Below are positions 9,307-17,534 of a DNA stretch of 64,000 nt, one piece after another. Location: NCBI GenBank assembly GCA_017651645.1, contig JAGCCO010000016.1, positions 1 to 64,000 on the forward strand. Reading direction: 5' to 3'. How positions within the stretch are numbered: position 1 is the stretch's first letter; each line of letters opens with the position of its first letter. The notes under the pieces are model-generated. The model did no database searches, was not told the origin of the DNA, and saw only the letters and a list, made by a program, of their open reading frames with translations. This DNA is from Bacteroidales bacterium (GTDB taxonomy: Bacteria; Bacteroidota; Bacteroidia; Bacteroidales; F082). Both the position numbers and the translations under genes were made by a program.

Positions 9307-11169
9307 ATGAAGAAACATCTACTTCTCATTTTGGCTTTGGCTTCTTTTGTGACGCTGCAAGCCCAATGGACCGACAACCCGGCCCAAAACACCTTCCTCG
9401 CCAACTGTTCGACTGATGCCGGTGAGATTTACACCGCCACCGACCCCGTTACAGGCTACACTTACGTGCAATGGTCGCAGATGCGTTCCAACGGTTGGGC
9501 TCCCATTCTGCAATGTGTTGACTTTGAAGGCAACCCGCAATGGGGTGAAGAAGGCATTCCTATCAACGTATCGAATTTGGCTACTTGGTCGCCTGGCTAT
9601 GCCATGGCTGCCACCAACGATGGCGGCGTGGTGAGCGTGTTCCGTGACGCTGACGCACATCATTATGCCGTGAGAATCAATGCTGACGGCACCTTCCCCT
9701 GGGGTGAAAATGGCATCATGCTCTTTGATGGCCTCGGCGGCGACCGCTCCGAAGTGATGGCTGGCAATGACGGTGGCGCGTGGGCACTCGGCACCGACTA
9801 TGAGTACTCCTACCTGCAATACATCAGTCCCGACGGCAGCTTGGGCCAGCTCATCACAATTGGCGACGGCACCCAAAACCACGACTTCGGCCTGATGGTG
9901 CCCACCATCGGCAACAGCGTGCTGGTAGTTTATGAGAAGAACCATTGGGCTTACACTTATTATTATGAAAAGGAGATTTGGGTGGTCGGCTACACCCCTG
10001 ACGGCACACAGATTGGCCCCGAGGTGCAGCTGATGGCGCCTTATACCATGGGCGGCAGCTACTGCCACTACGTGGTGCCCGACGGGCAGAACGGCGGCTA
10101 TGCCTTCATGTGGCACGCCGGCATCATGAGCGCCTTCAACACCTACGTCTTTCACTTCGACGAATACGGCAACAACACCATCGGCGACCTGAACGGCACT
10201 CCAGTTCACGAGGCTGACCCAAACAACTATTACCTTAGCGCATACGGCACAGTTGACCCTGTGAGCCACGACCTTATCATCGCTTACGAGCAGACCGATG
10301 CCTATTCACAGTCACAAAGCAGAATCTATATGAACCGCATCACCTCCACTGGCGAAAAAGTGTGGGGCGAAGGCATCCTGGTAGCCGATTATGTCGGTGA
10401 CTCCTATTCCGACATCTTGGTCGACGCTTTCGAAGACGGCAGCGGCTTCACCGTCATCTACAACAAAGGCGGCTACAACTCCACCGTAGAAGCCAAAGGC
10501 TTCGACATGGACGGCAACCTGATTTGGAGCCGACCGTTGAGTACGACCAGCTATGCCAGATACATGTGCGACAACAGCACCGGTTTCCATCTCGGACAGA
10601 ACATCGTAGCTTGGGTCAACTCAGCCACCGGCAGTGTCTACGGACAAAACATCGGTCCCGACGGCACCATGGGCCCCATCGAGCCGCCCGTCATCACTTG
10701 CTACCCGCCTGAGGACTTTGAAGGCGAATACATCTATGACATGGAGGCAGAATTGTTTGGTGTGAGACTCAGCTGGACTGCACCTGAGACCTTGCCCCTG
10801 TATTACAACCTTTATCGTTTCGGCACCGTAAACAGGGATGAAGTCATCATCGAAGTGGATGCCAACGCCACCAGCTATTTCGACGAGACCGGCATAGGAC
10901 AGTTCAAGTACCAGCTGACCGCCGTGTATGAGAACTGCGAGTCCGAATTTGCCCTCACCCCCGACGGGGAGAACTACGTTTACCTCTTTGTGACAGGCCT
11001 CTCCGAGAACGACAACGAAGAAATCGTCACAGTCATGAAGATCTACACCATGAACGGACAATGCCTCAAGCACAATGATCTCAACGCATTGAGTGACGGC
11101 GTGTACATCTTACAAGGCTTGACGGAGGAGGGTAAGCTAGTTACTCGAAAAGCAGTAGTCAACCGCTAA
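9307..11169 (+). CDS. Secreted protein with T9SS-like C-terminal domain
   Basis: A 620-residue exported protein of unknown function. A signal peptide (1-20, ending LQAQ) is followed by repeated beta-strand motifs of the type 'INADGTFPWGENGI', 'ADGTFP', 'GENG', suggesting a beta-propeller-like region to about 450. A fibronectin-III-like stretch follows (about 470-555: 'VRLSWTAPETLPLYYNLYR'). The last 60 residues ('IYTMNGQCLKHNDLNALSDGVYILQG...VTRKAVV') resemble a type A T9SS sorting domain without the usual YPNP start. Likely a surface or released protein. Confidence 0.85.
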   Translation: MKKHLLLILALASFVTLQAQWTDNPAQNTFLANCSTDAGEIYTATDPVTGYTYVQWSQMRSNGWAPILQCVDFEGNPQWGEEGIPINVSNLATWSPGYAMAATNDGGVVSVFRDADAHHYAVRINADGTFPWGENGIMLFDGLGGDRSEVMAGNDGGAWALGTDYEYSYLQYISPDGSLGQLITIGDGTQNHDFGLMVPTIGNSVLVVYEKNHWAYTYYYEKEIWVVGYTPDGTQIGPEVQLMAPYTMGGSYCHYVVPDGQNGGYAFMWHAGIMSAFNTYVFHFDEYGNNTIGDLNGTPVHEADPNNYYLSAYGTVDPVSHDLIIAYEQTDAYSQSQSRIYMNRITSTGEKVWGEGILVADYVGDSYSDILVDAFEDGSGFTVIYNKGGYNSTVEAKGFDMDGNLIWSRPLSTTSYARYMCDNSTGFHLGQNIVAWVNSATGSVYGQNIGPDGTMGPIEPPVITCYPPEDFEGEYIYDMEAELFGVRLSWTAPETLPLYYNLYRFGTVNRDEVIIEVDANATSYFDETGIGQFKYQLTAVYENCESEFALTPDGENYVYLFVTGLSENDNEEIVTVMKIYTMNGQCLKHNDLNALSDGVYILQGLTEEGKLVTRKAVVNR

Positions 11170-11170
11170 C

Positions 11171-11212
11171 TCTAAACCCTACACCCTAAACTCTAAACCC
11201 TAAACTCTAAAC
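11171..11212. repeat. Telomere-like CTAAACYC tandem words
   Basis: Six variants of CTCTAAACC/CCTAAACT follow the stop codon of the secreted-protein gene. A related array is at 63211-63245. Confidence 0.7.
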
Positions 11213-11213
11213 T

Positions 11214-11249
11214 AAAAAATCGGGATTGCTCAAGCAATTCCGATTTTTT
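11214..11249. terminator. Rho-independent terminator
   Basis: A-run, stem with ATCGG and GATTGC halves, TCAA loop, and T-run, lying between the secreted-protein gene (+) and tRNA-Val (-); suitable for both strands. Confidence 0.85.
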
Positions 11250-11251
11250 CG

Positions 11252-11326
11252 TGGGAACTGTTGGACTCGAACCAACGACCCCCGCCTTGTAAGGGCGATG
11301 CTCTGAACCAACTGAGCTAAGCTCCC
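11252..11326 (-). tRNA. tRNA-Val(TAC)
   Basis: The reverse strand folds into a full cloverleaf: 7-bp acceptor GGGAGCT/AGTTCCC, D-arm GCTC/GAGC, anticodon arm TCGCC-CTTACAA-GGCGG with anticodon TAC, and T-arm GTTGG-TTCGAGT-CCAAC. The discriminator is A; 3' CCA is not encoded. Length 75 nt. Confidence 0.96.
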
Positions 11327-11338
11327 TATTTCGCGCTG

Positions 11339-11346
11339 CAAAAATA
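11339..11346 (-). promoter_or_regulatory. -7 box (TATTTTTG) of tRNA-Val
   Basis: TAnnTTTG match on the minus strand, 12 bases before the tRNA 5' end. Confidence 0.6.
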
Positions 11347-11452
11347 GGAAAACTTTTGTTTCGGAGACACAAAGTGTGACAAATCTTTGATTCGATGACG
11401 CCGATTTTTTCGGTTTTTTCTTCATCAAACGTGCATTTTCCGTTTTTTTCTT

Positions 11453-11460
11453 TATTTTTG
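11453..11460 (+). promoter_or_regulatory. -7 box (TATTTTTG) of the Tim44-like gene
   Basis: TAnnTTTG match 38 bases before the ATG at 11499. Confidence 0.55.
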
Positions 11461-11498
11461 TAGGCATCAATAAAACCTGCAAAACCACTCTTTGTGAC

Positions 11499-12407
11499 AT
11501 GAAAAAACTAAATACCAACAAGTTAAAGCAATTCTTACCCTTTATTCTGCTCCTCTTGGCCATCGTCTGCTGCAACCTGGCCATCGCCGACGTGGGCAAC
11601 AACAACCGCTATAGTTCGGGCGGAGGCGGGTTCGACGGTGGCGACGGCGACATCGGCGCGCTCATCGGCTACCTCATCGGCCTATTCATCCAAGACCCTT
11701 CCACGGGACTGATCGTATTGCTCATCATCGTGGCTATCATTATCATCCGCAGAAGAAAGCAGAACAAGCAATCCACCGACACCACCTATATTAATAAGAA
11801 TGTCAACGCCGAGGCCGAATCCGACATCACCATGGACTTCAGCGGCATCGTTGCTGAGCAAGTCCGCGCCATCGACCCCGACTTCTCTTCCGACAAGTTC
11901 ATCGGCTTCGCCCGCGAGGTGTTCATGAAGATCCAAGAAGCTTGGACCGCCAAAGACTGGAAGATCATCCGGCCCTTCGAGAGCGAGAACCTCTTCAACC
12001 AACACAAGCAACAACTTGACGAATACATCCGCTCAGGCAAGACCAACGTCATCGAGAAAATCGGCATCAAGCACTGCTCACTGCATTCGTTCCAGCAAGA
12101 CGGCGACAAGGAAGTGCTCACCGTTTGGCTCAACGCCATCATGCGCGACTACGTCATTGAAGACGAGACCAAGAAGGTGCTTGAAAGCGACCCGAACCGT
12201 GACTGGTACATGAAATACGAGCTGGTCTTCAACCGCAAGGCCGGCCTTAAGACCGAGCCAGGCAAGAAAGGCAATTCCATCACCAACTGTCCCAACTGCG
12301 GCGCCCCGACCGAGGTGACCTCTTCGGGACAATGCACCTATTGCGGCAGCGTCATCACCAACGGCGAACATGATTGGGTGTTGACGGATATTCATTCAAG
12401 GAGTTAG
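11499..12407 (+). CDS. Tim44-like membrane protein with C-terminal zinc ribbon
   Basis: A 302-residue protein. A signal-like hydrophobic segment (about 12-30) precedes a Gly/Asp-rich loop. A second membrane segment (about 52-84) ends in RRRKQ, so the rest should face the cytoplasm. Residues about 110-250 resemble the Tim44-like domain (NTF2-like fold) of bacterial membrane proteins. The tail has a zinc ribbon, Cys264-x2-Cys267 and Cys279-x2-Cys282. The next gene, an SPFH protein with three similar zinc ribbons, is probably a functional partner at the membrane. Function unknown; the bacterial domain is not shown to act in import. Confidence 0.78.
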   Translation: MKKLNTNKLKQFLPFILLLLAIVCCNLAIADVGNNNRYSSGGGGFDGGDGDIGALIGYLIGLFIQDPSTGLIVLLIIVAIIIIRRRKQNKQSTDTTYINKNVNAEAESDITMDFSGIVAEQVRAIDPDFSSDKFIGFAREVFMKIQEAWTAKDWKIIRPFESENLFNQHKQQLDEYIRSGKTNVIEKIGIKHCSLHSFQQDGDKEVLTVWLNAIMRDYVIEDETKKVLESDPNRDWYMKYELVFNRKAGLKTEPGKKGNSITNCPNCGAPTEVTSSGQCTYCGSVITNGEHDWVLTDIHSRS

Positions 12408-12535
12408 GAGTATGGAGTAAGGAGTGTGGAGTACTTTCCAGTCTCTATCAACTGCACACTCCTTACTACACACTACACACTCCTAACTGATAACTGAACA
12501 ACTAAGCAACTGAATAACTGAACAACTTAAAAAAG
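12408..12535. repeat. GGAGT/ACTCC word palindrome plus CAACTGAATAA words
   Basis: Left half repeats GGAGTATGGAGT/AAGGAGTGTGGAGT; right half repeats CACACTCC and ACTACACACT; then AACTGAACAACTAAGCAACTG words lead to the next gene. Low-complexity, symmetrical, no coding sense. Confidence 0.7.
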
Positions 12536-12543
12536 AAAACACA

Positions 12544-13812
12544 ATGGGACTCATCAAAGCAATCACAGGCTCCATCGGCGGCACCTTGCGCGACCAATGG
12601 TTAGACCTCATCAAATGTGACAACATGGACATGGACACCCTGATGGTGAAACAAACCACCAAGTCGGGGCAAATCTCCAAGAGCAGCCGCATCATCGTGG
12701 CTCCCGGTCAGGTGGCCGTCATCTACGACACCGGTGTCGTTTTGGATGCCACCGCCGAAGAAGGCGTCTACAACTTCGACAAATCCTCGTCGCCTTCATT
12801 CTTCGCGGGCGAGTTCGGCCCTGTCTTCAAGGAAATGTGGCAGCGTTTCACCTATGGTGGCACGCCCGCCAAGGAGCAGGCCGTCTTCTATTTCAACGCC
12901 AAGGAAATCCTTGACAACAAGTTCGGCACCGCCACACCTATCCCCTTCCAGGACTGGTCGCATGCCATCCCGAACCAGATGACCAACTCGCTGATGCCCA
13001 TGGGCGTCAACGTGCGCTGCTACGGCAAATACACCTTCCGCTTGGACGACATGGGCGTCTTCATGCGCAACCATGCCGGCACCGCTAACATCATCCGCAA
13101 AGGCGACATCACCGAACAGATGCGTAGCGAGGTGATGGCCTCCTTCCAGAACGTGCTCAACGAGATGGGCAACAGCCAGCACCGCGTGCCCGTCCTCGAA
13201 CTGCCGAGCTACACCGACGAGATCAAGCAGGTGATGGACGAGAAGGTGTTCGACGAACCCATCCGTGCCCGTGGCGTGCGTCTGGTCAGCTTCACCATCG
13301 AGTCTGTCTCGTTGGACGATGCCAGCCAGAAGAAGATCGACCGCTACGAATACAGCACCAACAGCATGATGCAGCAAGGTAAGATCATCGACGTCATGGA
13401 GACCGCAGCCGGCAACGAAAACGGCGCTGTGGGTGGCTTCATGGGTGTCGGTATGGCCAACATGGGCTCAGGCGGCATGACTGGCGGCGCGATGCAGAAC
13501 GCTTGGAACAACGGCCAAGGCCAGCAGACCACATACGACCCGTACAACCAAAGCGGTCAGCCTGCCCCACAAGGTGTCCCCTGCCCGAAATGCGGCACGA
13601 TGATCACCGGTAAGTTCTGCCCTGAATGCGGCACACCTGCACCTGCCCCCAAGGCCAAAATGAAATGCCCGAAATGCGGCACGGAAAGCACCGGCAAGTT
13701 CTGCCCCGAATGCGGCACGCCTTTGGTAGCTGTAGGACCGAAGAAATGTCCTAAATGCGGCACCGAAGTGACGGGCAAGTTCTGCCCTGAATGCGGCACA
13801 CCGATTGAATAA
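12544..13812 (+). CDS. SPFH-domain protein (YdjI-like) with three tandem double zinc ribbons
   Basis: A 422-residue protein. Residues 1-290 form the SPFH/virion-core-like domain seen in YdjI-type proteins ('SRIIVAPGQVAVIYDTGVV' early, 'RARGVRLVSFTIESVSLDD' late). Then comes a Gly/Met/Gln-rich linker. Residues 344-422 hold three near-identical CPKCGT...GKFCPECGTP units with 12 cysteines, probably three zinc ribbons. SPFH proteins form membrane-associated oligomeric scaffolds. The preceding Tim44-like protein also ends in a zinc ribbon, and the two are on the same strand 136 bases apart, so they may assemble together. Confidence 0.85.
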   Translation: MGLIKAITGSIGGTLRDQWLDLIKCDNMDMDTLMVKQTTKSGQISKSSRIIVAPGQVAVIYDTGVVLDATAEEGVYNFDKSSSPSFFAGEFGPVFKEMWQRFTYGGTPAKEQAVFYFNAKEILDNKFGTATPIPFQDWSHAIPNQMTNSLMPMGVNVRCYGKYTFRLDDMGVFMRNHAGTANIIRKGDITEQMRSEVMASFQNVLNEMGNSQHRVPVLELPSYTDEIKQVMDEKVFDEPIRARGVRLVSFTIESVSLDDASQKKIDRYEYSTNSMMQQGKIIDVMETAAGNENGAVGGFMGVGMANMGSGGMTGGAMQNAWNNGQGQQTTYDPYNQSGQPAPQGVPCPKCGTMITGKFCPECGTPAPAPKAKMKCPKCGTESTGKFCPECGTPLVAVGPKKCPKCGTEVTGKFCPECGTPIE

Positions 13813-13823
13813 ACACATAAAAA

Positions 13824-13855
13824 ACGTAGAGACATGCCATGGCGCGTCTCTACGT
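13824..13855. terminator. GTAGAGAC hairpin
   Basis: Perfect 10-bp arms ACGTAGAGAC/GTCTCTACGT around a 12-base centre containing GCCATGGC. Lies after the SPFH gene and downstream of tRNA-Gly on the other strand. Same word as the palindrome at 2167. Confidence 0.55.
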
Positions 13856-13869
13856 AGTGTTTGATATCG

Positions 13870-13942
13870 AGCGAATAACGGGGTTCGAACCCGCGACCCT
13901 CAGCTTGGGAAGCTGATGCTCTACCAACTGAGCTACATTCGC
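13870..13942 (-). tRNA. tRNA-Gly(CCC)
   Basis: The reverse strand gives a 73-nt cloverleaf: acceptor GCGAATG/TATTCGC, D-arm GCTC/GAGC, anticodon arm TCAGC-TTCCCAA-GCTGA with anticodon CCC, and T-arm GCGGG-TTCGAAC-CCCGT. CCA is not encoded. Confidence 0.95.
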
Positions 13943-13954
13943 GTTTATCGGGTG

Positions 13955-13962
13955 CAAAAATA
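13955..13962 (-). promoter_or_regulatory. -7 box (TATTTTTG) of tRNA-Gly
   Basis: TAnnTTTG on the minus strand 12 bases before the tRNA 5' end, the same spacing as at tRNA-Val. Confidence 0.6.
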
Positions 13963-14002
13963 CATAATTTTTGAATCTTGAATCCTAAATTTTGAATTTT
14001 TT

Positions 14003-14722
14003 ATGCCTATCATCACCCAAAAAGAAGAAGCAATCATCCGAAGCAGCTTCCATCCCAAATCATGGAACGACATTAAGACCCACGACTCTTGGTCGGTGTT
14101 CAAAATCATGTCCGAGTTTGTGGAAGGCATGGAGAAAATGTCAAGGATAGGCCCTTGCGTCGCCATTTTCGGTTCGGCCCGAACCAAGCCTGACGATAAA
14201 TTCTATCTGATGGCCACCGAGATAGCCAAGAAGCTCGCAGAGTTCGGTTTCGGCATCATCACGGGTGGCGGTCCAGGTATTATGGAAGCCGCCAATAAAG
14301 GAGCCTACGAAGGCGGCGCCACCAGCGTGGGTCTGAACATCACCCTGCCTTTCGAACAACATTTCAACCCTTATATCGACCACGACAAGAACATCAGCTT
14401 CGACTATTTCTTTGTCCGCAAGACCATCTTCATGCGCTATGCCCAGGGCTACATCGTCATGCCCGGCGGCTTCGGCACCCTTGACGAACTCTCGGAGGCC
14501 ATCACCCTCATCCAGACCAACAAGATGGTGGACTTCCCCGTCGTCCTTGTCGGCAAGAAATACTGGGAGGGCCTCCTCGACTGGTTCCGCAATACCCTGC
14601 TCGAAGACCACATGATCAAGGAGGATGATTTTGAGATCTTCCATGTCGTTGACACCGCCGACGAGGCTGTCAATGTCATCACCGACTTCTACAAGAAATA
14701 CGCCATCAAGCCGAACTTCTAA
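14003..14722 (+). CDS. LOG family protein (TIGR00730 type)
   Basis: Rossmann-fold protein of 239 residues. LOG enzymes remove ribose-5-phosphate from N6-modified AMP, or cleave AMP/IMP (PpnN-type). Both family motifs are present: 'GGGPGIMEAANKGA' (88-101) and 'PGGFGTLDE' (154-162). The N-terminal 50 residues are longer than in the smallest plant-like LOGs, closer to bacterial type II forms. The next gene begins one base after the stop, so the pair is translationally linked. Substrate is not deducible. Confidence 0.9.
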   Translation: MPIITQKEEAIIRSSFHPKSWNDIKTHDSWSVFKIMSEFVEGMEKMSRIGPCVAIFGSARTKPDDKFYLMATEIAKKLAEFGFGIITGGGPGIMEAANKGAYEGGATSVGLNITLPFEQHFNPYIDHDKNISFDYFFVRKTIFMRYAQGYIVMPGGFGTLDELSEAITLIQTNKMVDFPVVLVGKKYWEGLLDWFRNTLLEDHMIKEDDFEIFHVVDTADEAVNVITDFYKKYAIKPNF

Positions 14723-14723
14723 T

Positions 14724-15155
14724 ATGCGACGCTATATTGAAGTCCCGCTACAACTGCTTGACATCGAAGGAGAAGGCTTCCATATCATGGTCAAAGGGAT
14801 GATCCATGGTAAGGAAGCCGACTTTTTGATCGACACCGGTGCCTCGCGCTCCGTCTTCGACCCCAACACCATTATCTCTTTCATCGACAACATCGAGTTT
14901 GAAAAGAAAGAAGGCCTGACTGCCGGAGTAGGCAGCTCCGACTTGGAGAGTGCCACTTTCGTCATCGACAGCTTTACCATAGGCGATTTGGAGATCCATG
15001 ATTATGAAGCCGTTGCCTTGGATTTGGAGAACATCCATGAAATGTACGGCAAACTCGGATTGCCCCGCATTGACGGCATCATCGGCGGGGACTTGCTGAG
15101 GCGATATAAGGCTGTGATTAATTATAGGAGCATAAAGCTGAGGCTTACACCCTGA
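14724..15155 (+). CDS. Retropepsin-like aspartic protease (clan AA)
   Basis: The frame is open from 14625, but the Met at 14724 (MRRYIEVPL), one base after the preceding stop, gives a compact 143-residue protein and avoids reading the LOG gene out of frame. The catalytic triad 'FLIDTGAS' lies near residues 31-38; 'IDGIIGGDLLRRY' near the end matches the second family motif. Single-domain retropepsin-like proteins act as dimers. It has no signal peptide, so it is probably cytoplasmic. The link to LOG is positional. Confidence 0.85.
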   Translation: MRRYIEVPLQLLDIEGEGFHIMVKGMIHGKEADFLIDTGASRSVFDPNTIISFIDNIEFEKKEGLTAGVGSSDLESATFVIDSFTIGDLEIHDYEAVALDLENIHEMYGKLGLPRIDGIIGGDLLRRYKAVINYRSIKLRLTP

Positions 15156-15160
15156 CGGGA

Positions 15161-16015
15161 TTATTCCTCCTCTTCTTTTTCGGTTTCCTTCAATATGACA
15201 TCTTCTTCAGGAGCTTTTTCCTTGACATAACGCGCATCCAAGCAAAGCCTAAACCCTCCGAAAGAATTCTTCAAATCGGGCAAACGCTTGCCGCGCCACG
15301 ACACGCGACACGATGTCTTAGGCAATTCCCATGCACCGCCACGGATGATATACATCTGGCCGTCTTTACCCAGATTTGCATTGCGTTCTTTGTCGAAATA
15401 GCGATATTTGGACGAACACCACTCCCATACATTGCCCGACATGTCGTAGATGCCCAACTCATTGGCCGAGCGTTTCTTCACTTTCTTCAACTTTGAAGCA
15501 TTCCCGTTATGCCAAGCCACACGGTCCACCTCGTTGCTCCCGCTGTAGATATAGCCTCGGGAATACTTGCCACCACGTGCCGCATACTCCCATTCTTCCT
15601 CGGTGGGCAGACGGAACTGCATCCCTGTGATGCTGTCGACACGCCGCAGGAATTCCTGCACCTCATAATAATCGACATTGGTCACCGGACGTTTCGGGCA
15701 TTTCTTTTTGCTTGGGTTGTTGCCCATCACCGCCTTCCACAGCTTCTGCGTCACCTCGGTCTGCCCGATGTAATAATCCTCGCGCATCGTCACATAATGT
15801 ACCGGCAACTCATCAATCAGTGAGTATCGGTCATAATTGAATTCGGCCGTGTCTTTATGCTGGGCGCCCATCCAGAAGTCACCCTTCTCAACCCGCACCA
15901 TATTGAACGACACCTTATTGACGCGATAGGAGGTCGGCGCAGGAAGCGTATCTTGCGCAAAAGCCATCGTCTGCACCCAAACCAGCAAACCGAAAAACAG
16001 GAAAACTCTCTTCAT
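15161..16015 (-). CDS. Secreted formylglycine-generating-enzyme-fold (SUMF1/FGE) protein
   Basis: A 284-residue exported protein with a signal peptide (1-20, ending AFAQ). The FGE-sulfatase domain spans about 35-255, with 'IGQTEVTQKLWKAVMG', 'RLPTEEEWEYAARGG', 'MSGNVWEWCSS', and 'IIRGGAW...GGFRL' in the standard order. The tail is charged (KETEKEEEE). In Bacteroidota this fold is used in sulfatase activation and in gliding/T9SS proteins such as GldJ/GldK. I cannot tell which from sequence. It converges on the protease gene with a 5-base gap. Confidence 0.87.
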   Translation of the reverse strand: MKRVFLFFGLLVWVQTMAFAQDTLPAPTSYRVNKVSFNMVRVEKGDFWMGAQHKDTAEFNYDRYSLIDELPVHYVTMREDYYIGQTEVTQKLWKAVMGNNPSKKKCPKRPVTNVDYYEVQEFLRRVDSITGMQFRLPTEEEWEYAARGGKYSRGYIYSGSNEVDRVAWHNGNASKLKKVKKRSANELGIYDMSGNVWEWCSSKYRYFDKERNANLGKDGQMYIIRGGAWELPKTSCRVSWRGKRLPDLKNSFGGFRLCLDARYVKEKAPEEDVILKETEKEEEE

Positions 16016-16033
16016 TATTCAATAATTTGAAGG

Positions 16034-16060
16034 CAAAAATAAGAAAAAAACTTATTTTTG
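16034..16060. promoter_or_regulatory. Divergent -7 boxes (TATTTTTG on each strand)
   Basis: Minus-strand TATTTTTG at 16034-16041 faces the FGE gene; plus-strand TATTTTTG at 16053-16060 faces the response-regulator gene 16 bases downstream. They are only 11 bases apart, so polymerases would compete. Confidence 0.6.
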
Positions 16061-16076
16061 CGCAAATTTAAGAACG

Positions 16077-17237
16077 ATGCCAAGAATACTCATCATCGAC
16101 GACGAGGCTCCTATCCGCCGCGTGCTGCGCGACATCCTCGAAAACGAAAGCTATCAGGTTGACGATGCCGGAACAGGCATGGAAGCCCTGCAACATATTA
16201 AGGAACAGGATTTTGACGCCATCTTCTGCGACATCAAGATGCCCGAGATGGACGGCATCGAGACCCTTGAAGCCATCCGCAAGGAGTCGGACGTGCCTGT
16301 CATCATGCTCTCGGGGCATGGCACCATCGAGACGGCCGTCGAGGCCATCAAGAAAGGCGCCTTTGACTTCATCCCCAAGCCACCCGACTTGAACCGCCTG
16401 CTCATCACCTTACGCAACGCCTTGGACAAGAAGAACTTGGCCACTGAGAACAAGGTGCTCAAGAAAGCCGTGAAGCTCCAACATCAGATGATTGGCGAGT
16501 CGACACCCATGCTTGAGGTAAAGGACATGATCGAGAAGGTGGCGCCCACCAACGCACGTGTGCTCATCACGGGCGAGAACGGCACGGGTAAGGAACTTGT
16601 GGCCCGACAGCTGCACGAACTCAGCCCGAGAAGCAGTGGACCGTTCATCGAGGTGAATTGTGCCGCCATACCATCGGAGCTTATTGAAAGCCAATTGTTT
16701 GGACACGAGAAAGGGTCGTTCACTTCGGCCATCAAGCAGAAGAAAGGTGACTTTGAACTGGCCGATGGCGGCACGCTCTTCTTGGACGAAATCGGCGACA
16801 TGAGTCTCTCGGCGCAGGCCAAAGTATTGCGGGCTTTGCAAGAAAACAAGATTGTGCGCGTAGGCGGTGAGAAGGAAATCCCCGTGAATGTGCGCATCTT
16901 GGCCGCCACCAACAAAAACCTCAAGAGTGAAATCGAGAAAGGCAACTTCCGAGAGGACCTATACCATCGCTTGAGCGTCATCGTCATCCAGGTACCGCCC
17001 TTGCGCGAGCGTAAGGATGACATCCCGTTGTTGGTGGAAAACTTCGTCGAGCTGATTGCGCAGGACATGGGCAAAGTCGCGCCCAAGTTCGAGCCTGACG
17101 CCATCAAGGCCTTGCAGCAGTTCCAGTGGACGGGCAACATCCGCGAGTTGCACAACATCGTGGAGCGCCTCGTCATCCTTTGCGGCAGCGACATCACTAA
17201 GGAGGATGTGGTACGTTTCGGGAACCCGCTGAATTAA
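16077..17237 (+). CDS. NtrC-type sigma-54 response regulator lacking the DNA-binding domain
   Basis: A 386-residue protein. The receiver domain (1-120) has acidic Asp8-Asp9, phosphoacceptor Asp52 and 'IPKP' Lys101. The AAA+ domain (about 137-375) has Walker A GENGTGKE (166-173) and Walker B GGTLFLDEIGD (231-241). The sigma-54 contact loop reads GSFTSA (213-218) instead of GAFTGA. It ends right after the AAA+ lid, without the Fis-type helix-turn-helix that NtrC proteins (about 460 residues) carry. It may activate from solution, bind through a partner, or do something else. No histidine kinase is adjacent. Confidence 0.9.
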   Translation: MPRILIIDDEAPIRRVLRDILENESYQVDDAGTGMEALQHIKEQDFDAIFCDIKMPEMDGIETLEAIRKESDVPVIMLSGHGTIETAVEAIKKGAFDFIPKPPDLNRLLITLRNALDKKNLATENKVLKKAVKLQHQMIGESTPMLEVKDMIEKVAPTNARVLITGENGTGKELVARQLHELSPRSSGPFIEVNCAAIPSELIESQLFGHEKGSFTSAIKQKKGDFELADGGTLFLDEIGDMSLSAQAKVLRALQENKIVRVGGEKEIPVNVRILAATNKNLKSEIEKGNFREDLYHRLSVIVIQVPPLRERKDDIPLLVENFVELIAQDMGKVAPKFEPDAIKALQQFQWTGNIRELHNIVERLVILCGSDITKEDVVRFGNPLN

Positions 17238-17250
17238 TAGTATAGTTTCC

Positions 17251-17316
17251 GTTCGACCTTCTATGTCATTCCAGCAGAGGCATGTGCGATGTATGGAATC
17301 TATAGAAGGTCGAACG
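17251..17316. repeat. CATTCC...GGAATCTATAGA hairpin element
   Basis: Perfect 15-bp arms CGTTCGACCTTCTAT/ATAGAAGGTCGAACG around 36 bases that begin GTCATTCC and end GGAATCT. A second element with the same inner words is at 34571-34631. Lies after the regulator gene. Confidence 0.7.
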
Positions 17317-17328
17317 TTTTCTATTAAC

Positions 17329-17396
17329 GGCTTTTGAACGCATAGATCCCATGCCACCGCACTATCCCACGTAGGGATGACATGCCTTCAAAAGCC
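17329..17396. repeat. Inverted repeat GGCTTTTGAA/TTCAAAAGCC
   Basis: 10-bp perfect outer arms extended imperfectly inward (CGCAT/ATGCC; inner ATCCC/GGGAT). Directly follows the previous hairpin. The stretch 17238-17534 has no gene; it holds these hairpins, the ssrA promoter and TCAATTA words. Confidence 0.6.
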
Positions 17397-17449
17397 TGCA
17401 TAACCATAAACTTTTTCCCTAACCCCTTGCGACGGAACGAAATTTGCTG

Positions 17450-17457
17450 TACTTTTG
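17450..17457 (+). promoter_or_regulatory. -7 box (TACTTTTG) of ssrA
   Basis: TAnnTTTG followed by CAG; a TTG triplet (17427-17429) lies 20 bases upstream, the usual Bacteroidota -33/-7 spacing. Confidence 0.65.
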
Positions 17458-17492
17458 CAGTCCGTTCTTTGAGGATGACAAGCACAAATCTG

Positions 17493-17524
17493 TCAATTAT
17501 CAATTATCAATTATCAATTATCAA
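17493..17524. repeat. Tandem TCAATTA heptamers
   Basis: Four copies plus a part, between the ssrA promoter and the mature tmRNA start, so they would lie in the precursor leader. Confidence 0.75.
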
Positions 17525-17534
17525 CTGACAAAAA

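Noticed and set aside
11207..11605. 132-codon minus-strand frame
   Set aside because: It runs through tRNA-Val and its promoter and overlaps the start of the Tim44-like gene.
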